Positions 1-6,902 are shown, numbered from the stretch's first letter. The stretch: DNA of 9,886 nt from Bordetella parapertussis (GCA_945907335.1 CAMDSU010000056.1:1-9886), one strand, 5' to 3'. Made by a program: numbers and translations. The notes: generated by a model from the letters alone, not told the origin.

Positions 1-812
1 TCGGGCTCGGGGGGGGCGGCTTGTTGATCGGGTGGCGCAGGCGCACGTGTGGCGCGGGGTGTCAACACCAATCGGGCGGCGCGTCCCAAGTCTTCTTCTT
101 GCACTTCATCGCTGCCGCGCAACGCGGCCAATACTTTGGCCAGTCGCACCATGGCCAAGCAGGCGCGCAAACTGTTCACGCCCAGAGTTTCGGCGGTTTG
201 GCAAACCGCTTTCAAGACCGCGTCTTGTATGTCCAATTGCAAGGCATGTGCGCGCAGCGCAGGCAAGTCCATAGAAGGCAGCGTGTCCAGCAGCCAGCGG
301 GTGTTGTCGTCTTCGCCGCCGGCGCGCCCCATGTGCCGTAAATCAAGCCAGAGCCCTAGCCGTTCTTGTAAAACGCCTGCCATGGGCGGTTCGTCTTCCA
401 GCGATTCATCAAGCGCCACCAAGCCTATAAAGGTGTCTTGCGCGATATGGTGTCGGCCCGCACTGACTTGGCCCTGGTCCAGCACCTGACCCAATATAGC
501 GGCGGTGTCGTCAGGCAGTCGCTCTGCCATGGGCAAAAGCAACAAGGTGGGATGGGGCTGTGTCAGCACACCGGGCTGGTAAATCGCGCGCCCAGCATGC
601 AATGTGGCACCCAGGTCGAGGCCGCCCAAGAGGCGTTCGCTGTCGGCATGGCCCGGTACACGCCGCAATGCCGGATGCAAACGCGCAAGTTGCGCCAACC
701 ATTCGTCACGCACGGGGCCATGTGGTGCACGCAACCACACGCCACGCAATCCGCTCGGGTCGACACTGAGCGCAGCCGCGGCCCACAGGGCGTCGTCCCA
801 TGCCAGGTTCAC
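1..812 (-). CDS. bchD: Magnesium chelatase subunit D (N-terminal part, cut by window edge)
   Basis: Second AAA+ subunit of Mg-protoporphyrin IX chelatase; it forms the double-ring motor with BchI that drives Mg insertion on BchH in the cytoplasm. Reading from the GTG at 812 gives 270 codons without a stop, starting VNLAWDDALWAAAALSVD. What is visible is the BchI-like N-terminal AAA+ domain. Its Walker A is degenerate (RAPHGPVRDEW, about residues 28-38, where BchI has GDRGTGKST), and the Walker B position reads LLLLPMAERL (about 90-99) instead of LYIDEVNLL. Loss of these motifs is usual for proteobacterial BchD, which does not hydrolyse ATP. LLGGLDLGATLHAGR (61-75) is a conserved BchD block. 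The reading ends in a Pro/Ala-rich stretch (about 255-270), which should be the start of the linker; the acidic part and the C-terminal von Willebrand/integrin-I domain lie outside the window. The start is set by a GTGA overlap with the bchI stop and a strong Shine-Dalgarno; no in-frame ATG occurs before about residue 95. Confidence 0.93.
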   Translation of the reverse strand, partial: MNLAWDDALWAAAALSVDPSGLRGVWLRAPHGPVRDEWLAQLARLHPALRRVPGHADSERLLGGLDLGATLHAGRAIYQPGVLTQPHPTLLLLPMAERLPDDTAAILGQVLDQGQVSAGRHHIAQDTFIGLVALDESLEDEPPMAGVLQERLGLWLDLRHMGRAGGEDDNTRWLLDTLPSMDLPALRAHALQLDIQDAVLKAVCQTAETLGVNSLRACLAMVRLAKVLAALRGSDEVQEEDLGRAARLVLTPRATRAPAPPDQQAAPPEP

Positions 813-1834
813 GCGCCCAGCACCTCCTCAAGCGCACGTTGCACACGCGTGCCTGAGCCGGTGTCGTCCAGGGGATTACGCCGCAAGCGGTGGCGCAAGG
901 CCAAGGGTGCAATATGTCTGAGGTGCTCTGTGGTCACCGACTTTTTGCCCTGCAGGGCGGCATAGGCGCGGCTGGCCCGCATCAAGGTGAGTTCGGCGCG
1001 CAGCCCGTCGGTGCCCAGCTTTTGGCACAACTGCGCACAGGTGCGCAGCAAGTCGTCGCCGGTTTGTACTTTCTCCAAAAATTTGCGCGCTTTGAGAATG
1101 TGTTTGCGCAACGCATCGTTGTCGGCTGCGTAGCTTTCGCGGAAGGCTTGTGGGTCGCGTTCAAAGGCATCGCGGCGTTTGATCACGAGCACGCGTTGGT
1201 CCAAGTCTTGAGGGGTACGCACTTCCACCGACAGGCCGAAACGGTCGAGTAACTGCGGACGCAGTTCGCCTTCTTCGGGGTTGCCGCTGCCTACCAACAC
1301 AAAACGCGCCGGATGGCGAATGCTCAAGCCTTCTCGTTCCACCACGTTTTCACCGGAGGCGGCAACATCAATCAGCAAATCGACCAAATGGTCTTCCAAT
1401 AAATTGACTTCGTCGATATACAAAAACCCACGGTTGGCTTGCGCCAGCAAGCCCGGAGAAAACGCCTTGATGCCTTGGCTGAGTGCTTGCTCTAAATCCA
1501 GGGCACCCACCACACGGTCTTCGGTGGCGCCCAAGGGCAAATCGATGACTGGCACAGGCTTGCTTTCGCTGGCGATCTTGCTGCCCGATTTCAGGCGGCT
1601 GCAATCGGGACAACTCGCCAAGTCGCTTTGCGGGTCGCAACCATACGCGCAAGCTTTGACCACTTGTATGGGCGGCAGTAAATCGGCCAAGGCCCGAACC
1701 GCGGTGGACTTGCCTGTGCCCCGGTCACCCAGTGCGAGCACGCCGCCCACTTTGGGGTCGACAGCGACGATTTGAATCGCCAGTTTCATTTCGTCCTGGC
1801 CGACGATGGCGGAGAAGGGGAAGGGAATAGCCAT
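809..1834 (-). CDS. bchI: Magnesium chelatase ATPase subunit I
   Basis: ATPase subunit of Mg-protoporphyrin IX chelatase, 341 aa, the usual length for BchI. Visible AAA+ motifs in order: Walker A GDRGTGKST (36-44), Walker B FLYIDEVNLL (137-146), sensor-1 Asn in GSGNPEEGEL (182-191), and the Arg-containing block RPQLLDRFGL (192-201). Between Walker A and the substrate-facing insert there is a four-cysteine segment (Cys62, Cys66, Cys75, Cys78, ending CPDC). The BchI hexamer hydrolyses ATP and works with BchD on the BchH-porphyrin complex. The gene lies 70 bp downstream of bchH and overlaps bchD by 4 bp (GTGA), so the three are probably one transcript. The 70-bp gap shows no terminator and no TGT-N12-ACA operator. 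The ATG at 1834 matches the family N-terminus (MAIPFPFSAIVGQ), although its Shine-Dalgarno is weak. Confidence 0.97.
   Translation of the reverse strand: MAIPFPFSAIVGQDEMKLAIQIVAVDPKVGGVLALGDRGTGKSTAVRALADLLPPIQVVKACAYGCDPQSDLASCPDCSRLKSGSKIASESKPVPVIDLPLGATEDRVVGALDLEQALSQGIKAFSPGLLAQANRGFLYIDEVNLLEDHLVDLLIDVAASGENVVEREGLSIRHPARFVLVGSGNPEEGELRPQLLDRFGLSVEVRTPQDLDQRVLVIKRRDAFERDPQAFRESYAADNDALRKHILKARKFLEKVQTGDDLLRTCAQLCQKLGTDGLRAELTLMRASRAYAALQGKKSVTTEHLRHIAPLALRHRLRRNPLDDTGSGTRVQRALEEVLGA
822..828 (-). promoter_or_regulatory. Ribosome binding site that fixes the GTG start of bchD
   Basis: On the minus strand the sequence AGGAGGT lies inside the last codons of bchI, 9 nt before the GTG at 812. 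It is a near-perfect Shine-Dalgarno. It supports the GTG start and suggests that bchD translation is coupled to bchI, whose stop codon overlaps the bchD start. Confidence 0.8.
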
Positions 1835-1904
1835 GGAGCGATCTTACGAAAGGCGCACAGCAACCTGGTCGCCATGCTGAAACAAGGGGAAAGTCAGGCG
1901 AGTA

Positions 1905-4900
1905 TCAGTTCGCGGCAGGTTCGTACACACCTTCCAAACGGTCTTCGAGTTCATCACTGGCTTGTTGGAGTTGCCGCAACATGTCTGCATCTGGTGTCCA
2001 GTACGAACGCGCAGACGCTTCGATCAATCGGTTGGCCAACCGGGCCGAAGCCGTGGGGTTGAGTTTGGCCAAGCGGTCACGCATTTCGGGGTCAAGTACA
2101 AAGGTCTCAGAAAGTTGTTTGTACACCCAAGGCTGTACTTGCCCCGTAGTGGCTGACCAGCCCATGGTGTTGGTGATGTGCACTTCAATTTGCCGAACGC
2201 CTTCGTAGCCGTGTTCCAACATGCCTTCATACCACTTGGGGTTGAGCATGCGGGTGCGGGTTTCCAAAGCAACTTGTTCGGACAAACTGCGCACCGTGCC
2301 GTCGCCCCGGGTTTGGTCACCAATGTAGACCGGTGTGTTGTCGCTGCCGCCTTTGGCTTGGCGCACGGCGCGGGTGATACCGCCCAGCGTGTCGAAATAG
2401 TTGTCGACCGTGGTGACACCGAGTTCGACGGACTCTAAGTTTTGGTAGGTGAGCTGCACATCAGCCAAAGCGCTTTTGAGCAAGCCGGGGTGCGACACCG
2501 GTTGGCCAGCCACGCCAAATGCAAAGCCTTTGCGCGAGGTGTAGGCGTTTGCCAATTCGTCTTCGCTGTCCCAGCAACCGTTGTCGACCAAATGGTTGAC
2601 GTTGGCCCCGTAGGTACCGTCGGCATTGCCAAATACACGCAACGCCGCAGTCTGCATGTCGCACTGGTGCTCCTGTTGGTAAGCCAAGGCATGTTTGCGG
2701 ATGAAATTGTCCTCTGGCGCTTCCTCGGCTTGTGCGGCCAACAGCGCGGCTTGTGCCAGCATTTTGATTTGCAGCGGCAACAGGTCACGGAAGATGCCCG
2801 ATAGCGTGACCACCACGTCTATGCGCGGGCGACCGAGTTCAGCCAGCGGTATTAACTGCGCGCCGACCAAGCGGCCATAGCTGTCAAAACGGGGTTTGGC
2901 ACCGAGCAAACGCAGCGCTTGACCAATCTGGCTGCCCTCGGATTTCAAGTTATCACTGCCCCACAGCACGATGGCAACAGACTCGGGCAAGGGATTGCCG
3001 TCTTCCATGAAGCGGGCGATGAGTTTGTCGGCTTGTTTGGCACCGTCTTGCACCGCAAAGGCGCTGGGAATGCGAAACGGATCAAAGCCATGCAGGTTGC
3101 GCCCGGTGGGTAGCACCTCGGGGGTGCGTATCAAGTCGCCGCCCGGGGCAGGGTGGATGTAGCGGCCATCGAGCGCATTCAGCAGGCCTTCAATTTCACT
3201 GTTCTTGCCCATCAGTGTGTAGGTGCTGGCCAAGGTGTCAAACAATTTGTCGCGCTCCGGCGAGGAAGGCACACCACTGAGTTCAGCCGCTTGTGCTGCG
3301 CTGCTGCCGTCCACAATAGCTGCGATGGCTTGCGGTGCCATGTCGCCCAGCCCGTGGCTGTCTGCCATGGCGCCCAGCATATTGAGGTATTGCTCACGGA
3401 CAAAAGGCTTGCCCACCACATGCAAACCGTGCGGAATCAAGGTGTATTCGAGTTCCAGCATTTGCCCTGACAGGCGCTCAATGGCTTGGTGCACGCGCGA
3501 GATGGCTTCTACGCCACCGTCCAGTTTCCACATCGGTTCTGCTGGTGTGAGGTCAATGGCCGCGGCTTGCGCTTGAATCAATTCAGCCAAACTGCCCATG
3601 TCAGCCATTTCGGCTGGGCTGAGATTACGCCAGCGGTCAATGGAAGCTTTGAGATCAATCAGGCCGCTGTACAAACCGGCTTCTTCAACCGTGGGCGACA
3701 AATAACTGATCAGTGTGGCGCCGCCTCTGCGCTTGGCGATCGCGCCTTCTGAGGGGTTGTTGGCGGCGTACAAATAAAAATTCGGCAAGTCGTCGATCAA
3801 GCGATCTGGCCAGCAGCTGCCGGCCAAGCCGGTTTGTTTGCCCGGCATGAATTCGAGCGAGCCGTGGGTGCCGAAATGCAAGACAGCATGCGCGGCAAAG
3901 TCTTCACGCAAATAGCGATAAAAAGCAGAAAACGCATGCGTAGGTGCGAAGCCGCCTTCAAACAGCAAACGCATCGGATCGCCTTCATAACCGAAAGACG
4001 GTTGCACCGTGACCAGCAGGTTGCCAAATTGGTGGCCGAGCACAAAAATCGATTCGCCGTTGGACAACAGTTTGCCGGGCGCAGGGCCCCAATGTGCTTC
4101 GATATCGGCCAAGTAGCGCTCGCGGCGCACATGGTCTTCGGCAGAAATGAGGGTATGCACATTCGCGTCCGCACCGTATTGCATGCGGTTGCCTTCCAAA
4201 ATACTTTGCTCCAGAGCCTCACATGATTCGGGCAGGTCCACGCTGTAGCCTTGGGCCTTCATCGCTTTCATGGTGTTGTAGAGCGATTCGAACACCGCCA
4301 GATAGGCGGCGGTGCCGGTATTGCCCGCGTTGGGCGGGAAATTGAAGATGACCATGGCGATACGCCGCTTCGCGCGTTCGCTGCGGCGCAAAGCCACCAA
4401 CTTGGCCACCCGCATGGCGAGCATGGCAGTGCGCTCGGTGCAGGTGAACATGTCTTCTTGATGGTGATCCTTGGTGAACGTACAGCGTTGGTGGCAACCG
4501 GTGCAAGTCACGCCATCGGCGCCCGGGCGACCGCCGTAGACCATGGGAATGACGGAGCCATCGAGTTCGGGAATGGCGATCATGATGGTGGACTCCACCG
4601 GCAACAGGCCTCGGCTGGAACCGCCCCATTGGTCCAAGGTTTGGAATTCCACCGGATGGGCCGCGATATAGGGCACATCTAGCCGACCCAGAATTTCCTC
4701 GGCGGCATGCGCGTCGTTGTAGGCGGGCCCGCCAACCAATGAAAAACCGGTGAGCGATATCACCGCGTCCACGGTGCATTGACCGTCTTCGATGAAAAAC
4801 GCTTCGATGGCCGGGCGTGAATCAAGGCCCGTGGCGAACACGGGCACAACTTGTAAGCCTTGCACTTCGAGCGCGGCAATGACCGCGTCATAGTGCTGGG

Positions 4901-5699
4901 TGTTGCTGGCGATCAAATAAGAACGCAGCAGCAGCACACCGACACGGCCTTTGGCCGCTTGTGGTTTGACGATTTGCGGCAACTGCACCAAGTCGGCATG
5001 CAAACGCGGTTGCATGCGCGGGTGGTAGACACCGACCTCAGGGTACTCGGCGGGGGAAGCCACTTTCAAAGCAGCGGACTTGTCCGGCATCGCCTGCTTG
5101 GCATAGCGGTCTACCAAGTAAAGCACCAGGTTGTGTATATTTTCTTGCGAGCCGCCCAGCCAGTATTGCAAGGTGAGGAAATAGGCGCGCAGGTCTTGCG
5201 CCGTACCGGGCACAAACCGCAAAATTTGCGGCAAGCGCCTGAGCATTTTCATTTGTCTGGCACCAGCGGAGGCATCCTGACCGGCTTGCGGTTTGCTGCC
5301 GCGTAATTTTTTCAAAAACGCCATGGGGCCAGTGCTGGGTTTGCCCATGTCTAGCTTGCCCATGCGTGTGAGTTTGACCACTTCGGCCGCCGACATGATG
5401 CAGACCATGGCGGTGCAATGGTCTCTGCGCGCTTGTAAGTCGGGCAAAATCGGTTGGAAATGGTCTTCCAAAAACAGCATACTCACCACAATGATGTCAG
5501 CGCTGGCGATGTCCGCTTGGCAACGCGCGAGTTTTTGCGCATCGGCGGCGTATTCAGACGCAGAATGGATGGCAAAACTCAGGCTGGGAACTTGTCGCAC
5601 CAACGCATTACGGGCCTTGATGGCCGCGCTGTTGAGGTGCGTGTCCATGGTCAGGATGACCACTTTGACAGTACTGCTCGTTGATGATGAATGGGCCAT
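1905..5699 (-). CDS. bchH: Magnesium chelatase porphyrin-binding subunit H
   Basis: Large catalytic subunit of Mg chelatase, 1264 aa, slightly longer than many BchH proteins (about 1200 aa). It binds protoporphyrin IX and Mg2+ and inserts the metal, the first step dedicated to bacteriochlorophyll. The N-terminal BchH-specific domain covers roughly residues 10-170 and the CobN/BchH-type catalytic region follows. Hallmarks seen: AAHPVEFQTLDQWGGSSRGL (346-365), the cysteine segment CTGCHQRC with a further Cys (399, 402, 406, 420), and HFGTHGSLEFMPGKQTG (608-624) followed by the NNPSEGAIAKRRGGA block (647-661). The cysteine segment matches the region proposed in the literature to bind an oxygen-sensitive Fe-S cluster in Rhodobacter BchH; that role here is inference. 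It is the first gene of a bchHID operon. The ATG at 5699 has no clear Shine-Dalgarno, but no better in-frame start is visible. A PpsR-like operator lies 40 bp upstream. Confidence 0.97.
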   Translation of the reverse strand: MAHSSSTSSTVKVVILTMDTHLNSAAIKARNALVRQVPSLSFAIHSASEYAADAQKLARCQADIASADIIVVSMLFLEDHFQPILPDLQARRDHCTAMVCIMSAAEVVKLTRMGKLDMGKPSTGPMAFLKKLRGSKPQAGQDASAGARQMKMLRRLPQILRFVPGTAQDLRAYFLTLQYWLGGSQENIHNLVLYLVDRYAKQAMPDKSAALKVASPAEYPEVGVYHPRMQPRLHADLVQLPQIVKPQAAKGRVGVLLLRSYLIASNTQHYDAVIAALEVQGLQVVPVFATGLDSRPAIEAFFIEDGQCTVDAVISLTGFSLVGGPAYNDAHAAEEILGRLDVPYIAAHPVEFQTLDQWGGSSRGLLPVESTIMIAIPELDGSVIPMVYGGRPGADGVTCTGCHQRCTFTKDHHQEDMFTCTERTAMLAMRVAKLVALRRSERAKRRIAMVIFNFPPNAGNTGTAAYLAVFESLYNTMKAMKAQGYSVDLPESCEALEQSILEGNRMQYGADANVHTLISAEDHVRRERYLADIEAHWGPAPGKLLSNGESIFVLGHQFGNLLVTVQPSFGYEGDPMRLLFEGGFAPTHAFSAFYRYLREDFAAHAVLHFGTHGSLEFMPGKQTGLAGSCWPDRLIDDLPNFYLYAANNPSEGAIAKRRGGATLISYLSPTVEEAGLYSGLIDLKASIDRWRNLSPAEMADMGSLAELIQAQAAAIDLTPAEPMWKLDGGVEAISRVHQAIERLSGQMLELEYTLIPHGLHVVGKPFVREQYLNMLGAMADSHGLGDMAPQAIAAIVDGSSAAQAAELSGVPSSPERDKLFDTLASTYTLMGKNSEIEGLLNALDGRYIHPAPGGDLIRTPEVLPTGRNLHGFDPFRIPSAFAVQDGAKQADKLIARFMEDGNPLPESVAIVLWGSDNLKSEGSQIGQALRLLGAKPRFDSYGRLVGAQLIPLAELGRPRIDVVVTLSGIFRDLLPLQIKMLAQAALLAAQAEEAPEDNFIRKHALAYQQEHQCDMQTAALRVFGNADGTYGANVNHLVDNGCWDSEDELANAYTSRKGFAFGVAGQPVSHPGLLKSALADVQLTYQNLESVELGVTTVDNYFDTLGGITRAVRQAKGGSDNTPVYIGDQTRGDGTVRSLSEQVALETRTRMLNPKWYEGMLEHGYEGVRQIEVHITNTMGWSATTGQVQPWVYKQLSETFVLDPEMRDRLAKLNPTASARLANRLIEASARSYWTPDADMLRQLQQASDELEDRLEGVYEPAAN

Positions 5700-5739
5700 G
5701 CTTGGTGTTTCGGTTGGCGAAGTCGTTGGCTGGTTAATG

Positions 5740-5757
5740 TGTCAATTGAAGTTGACA
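5740..5757. promoter_or_regulatory. PpsR/CrtJ-type operator between bchH and tspO
   Basis: The plus strand reads TGTCAATTGAAGTTGACA. This fits the PpsR/CrtJ consensus TGT-N12-ACA and is a palindrome with TGTCAA/TTGACA arms around six bases. PpsR represses bacteriochlorophyll and carotenoid genes under oxygen or light in purple bacteria. The site lies 40 bp from the bchH start and 58 bp from the chosen tspO start, so one operator could control both directions. The near-identical site at 6919-6936 strengthens the call. The regulator itself is not encoded in this window. Confidence 0.75.
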
Positions 5758-5785
5758 TTACAAAATGTCTTGAAGAATTTATAAC
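5757..5785. promoter_or_regulatory. Candidate overlapping divergent promoters for bchH and tspO
   Basis: For tspO (plus): ATTACA at 5757-5762 as -35 (4 of 6 matches to consensus), 17 bp, TATAAC at 5780-5785 as -10 (5 of 6). For bchH (minus) the same bases read in reverse: GTTATA as -35 (3 of 6) and TGTAAT at 5762-5757 as -10 (5 of 6), also 17 bp apart. The operator at 5740-5757 would then cover the bchH transcription start and abut the tspO -35 element. This is read by eye, and start sites are not known. Confidence 0.4.
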
Positions 5786-5815
5786 TAGGGAAAACCCTTG
5801 AAATCGGAAAATTCG

Positions 5816-6361
5816 ATGAATACCTCTGAAACAGTCGGCTCTGCGCCACCCGTTGTGTCCCGGGAACCGGCATTACCCAGTCTCAAGCGCCATTGGCGCA
5901 GCTTGGTCATGGCATTTGCGGTCAGTTTCGCGGTCGCCGGTATTGGTTCATCGCTGACAGTCTTGGACGCTTGGTATTTCCAGCTCAAACAACCCCCTTG
6001 GAAACCGCCAGATGCTGCATTCGGGTTGATCTGGACGGTGATCTTCAGCTTATGTGCCATCAGCGCTTGGCTGGGTTGGCATGCCAGTGGTACGGCCAAA
6101 GAGCGACGGCAGTGGTTGGGCCTGTGGGCATTGAACGCGTTTTGCAACGTGTTTTGGAGCGTGATTTATTTCAAATGGCACCGCCCCGACTGGTCATTGG
6201 TTGAACTTTTGTTCCTATGGCAGAGTATTTTTTTATTGATAGTGTTTATTTATTCGCGTCGCCGCTTGGCCGCGTGGCTGCTCATGCCTTATTTGGTGTG
6301 GGTGACCACTGCAGGCGTATTGAACTATTCCACCATTTCTCTCAACGGCCCGTTCGCCTGA
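5816..6361 (+). CDS. tspO: TspO/MBR family tetrapyrrole-binding membrane protein
   Basis: Tryptophan-rich sensory protein homologue, 181 aa from this start, with five predicted membrane helices after a roughly 25-residue polar N-terminus. Family signatures: WYFQLKQPPWKPP (53-65), GLIWTVIFS (70-78), NAFCNVFWSVIYF in helix 3, and a C-terminal block PYLVWVTTAGVLNYSTISLN. TspO proteins bind porphyrins and haem. In Rhodobacter sphaeroides TspO is an outer-membrane negative modulator of photosynthesis gene expression in response to oxygen, linked to tetrapyrrole intermediates. The gene is divergent from bchH and shares its operator, which fits that role. Start choice: ATG at 5816 is preceded by GGAAA at 5806-5810. 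An in-frame TTG at 5798, preceded by AGGGA, would add six residues (MKSENS) and cannot be excluded. The N-terminal extension before helix 1 is longer than in minimal TspO proteins. Confidence 0.93.
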   Translation: MNTSETVGSAPPVVSREPALPSLKRHWRSLVMAFAVSFAVAGIGSSLTVLDAWYFQLKQPPWKPPDAAFGLIWTVIFSLCAISAWLGWHASGTAKERRQWLGLWALNAFCNVFWSVIYFKWHRPDWSLVELLFLWQSIFLLIVFIYSRRRLAAWLLMPYLVWVTTAGVLNYSTISLNGPFA

Positions 6362-6422
6362 ATGGCCACGTATTTACTTGAGCGTCAACCTGGGGTATCT
6401 GTGCACCGTTGTAGGCACATGT

Positions 6423-6464
6423 CCCGGTGTAAGCAAGAATACCGGGGTAATTCCCCACTCGGGG
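6423..6464 (+). other. Cluster of alternative GC-rich hairpins upstream of the HiPIP gene
   Basis: Three pairings can be drawn that share bases: CCCGGT (6423-6428) with ACCGGG (6441-6446); GGGG (6444-6447) with CCCC (6453-6456) around TAATT; and CCCC (6453-6456) with GGGG (6461-6464) around ACTC. They cannot all form at once. No U-run follows, so this is a poor tspO terminator. It may be a 5' leader structure of the HiPIP mRNA. The rest of the 128-bp gap holds an inverted repeat TGTGC/GCACA (6399-6418) and nothing else I can assign. Confidence 0.4.
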
Positions 6465-6489
6465 CCTTTAAATCATCGGAGATATACAT

Positions 6490-6795
6490 ATGACAAATCG
6501 TCGCGAATTCGTTGTTCAGCTCGGCGTAGGTACAGCTGCTTTATTGGCGGGTGGCCAAGTGTTTGCACAAGCCATGGTGGACGAAAAAGATGCACAGGCC
6601 GCAGCATTGGGTTACAAAGCTGACACGACCAAAGTGGACAACAAAAAATTTGCCTCACACAAGCCTGACCAAAATTGCGCCAACTGCGCGTTGTACCAGG
6701 CCAAAGCCGGTGACAAGGCAGGCGGTTGTCCTTTGTTTGCAGGCAAAAAAGTGGCAGGCACCGGTTGGTGCAGTGCTTGGGCCAAAAAAGGCTGA
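6490..6795 (+). CDS. hip: High-potential iron-sulfur protein (HiPIP), Tat-exported
   Basis: Small periplasmic electron carrier, 101 aa with the signal. The N-terminus is a twin-arginine signal (NRREFVVQLGVG, then a hydrophobic stretch, with Ala-x-Ala cleavage possible around residues 26-28), as expected because HiPIPs fold with their cluster before export. The mature part, about 73-75 aa, has the four 4Fe-4S cysteines in HiPIP spacing: Cys63 and Cys66 in NCANCALYQ, Cys80 in GGCPLFAGK, Cys94 in GWCSAW. The aromatic packing residues Tyr69, Phe83, Trp93 and Trp97 are present. In purple betaproteobacteria such as Rubrivivax and Rhodoferax, HiPIP reduces the reaction-centre cytochrome during cyclic electron flow. 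Its place beside bchH and dxs supports that role here (inference). A good Shine-Dalgarno GGAG (6478-6481) lies 8 nt before the ATG. The gene is followed by two hairpins, the second a clear terminator. Confidence 0.96.
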   Translation: MTNRREFVVQLGVGTAALLAGGQVFAQAMVDEKDAQAAALGYKADTTKVDNKKFASHKPDQNCANCALYQAKAGDKAGGCPLFAGKKVAGTGWCSAWAKKG

Positions 6796-6800
6796 TCCGA

Positions 6801-6820
6801 AAACACCTTTTTCAGTGTTT
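6801..6820 (+). other. Small stem-loop just after the HiPIP stop
   Basis: AAACAC (6801-6806) pairs with GTGTTT (6815-6820) around an 8-nt loop, 5 nt after the stop codon. It precedes the main terminator and may protect the 3' end of a short, abundant mRNA (inference). No U-tract follows it directly. Confidence 0.4.
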
Positions 6821-6825
6821 CTCGC

Positions 6826-6857
6826 AAACCCCTGTGGCAACGCCCCAGGGGTTTTTT
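6826..6857 (+). terminator. Rho-independent terminator of the HiPIP transcript
   Basis: The left arm AAACCCCTGTGG (6826-6837) pairs with CCCCAGGGGTTT (6843-6854), with one T/C mismatch and a CAACG loop, then continues into a T-run to 6857. This is a textbook intrinsic terminator. It separates tspO-hip from the dxs unit, so dxs needs its own promoter. Confidence 0.9.
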
Positions 6858-6870
6858 ACTTTAAGCCCCG

Positions 6871-6898
6871 CTGACAAATATGTCACGGGTGGTATGCT
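6871..6898 (+). promoter_or_regulatory. Candidate sigma-70 promoter for dxs
   Basis: CTGACA (6871-6876, 5 of 6 matches to the -35 consensus), a 16-bp spacer, then TATGCT (6893-6898, 4 of 6) preceded by TGG, an extended -10 element. The expected start is near 6905, upstream of the PpsR-like operator, which would then act as a downstream block. A second possibility is that TTGACA inside the operator (6931-6936) is itself a -35, with a weak -10 around 6953-6959. Confidence 0.4.
6872..6885. repeat. Everted palindrome of operator-like half-sites
   Basis: TGACA-AATA-TGTCA is a perfect 5-bp inverted repeat. It uses the same TGTCA/TGACA half-site letters as the PpsR-like operator, but turned outward. 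It overlaps the candidate dxs -35 element. Confidence 0.35.
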
Positions 6899-6902
6899 CA
6901 TC

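Noticed and set aside
21..965. Several overlapping plus-strand frames over the bchD/bchI end
   Set aside because: The minus strand reads through as BchD from a GTG start with an excellent Shine-Dalgarno, which accounts for the region.
3834..4682. Plus-strand frames of 130-143 aa inside bchH
   Set aside because: They lie opposite uninterrupted, motif-rich BchH sequence; their composition is that of a complement, with no family signature.
5740..5757. Operator read as an FNR/CRP-type site
   Set aside because: The arms do not fit TTGAT-N4-ATCAA (FNR) or TGTGA-N6-TCACA (CRP). TGT-N12-ACA beside bchH fits PpsR/CrtJ better.
5798..5815. TTG start for tspO giving MKSENS plus the ATG form
   Set aside because: Not excluded, because AGGGA is upstream, but an ATG with GGAAA follows six codons later and the candidate promoter start would leave little leader for the TTG. 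The ATG is preferred.
6399..6418. TGTGC/GCACA inverted repeat before the HiPIP gene as a third PpsR site
   Set aside because: Spacing is TGT-N14-ACA instead of N12 and the arms lack the TGTCA/TGACA extension of the two good sites.
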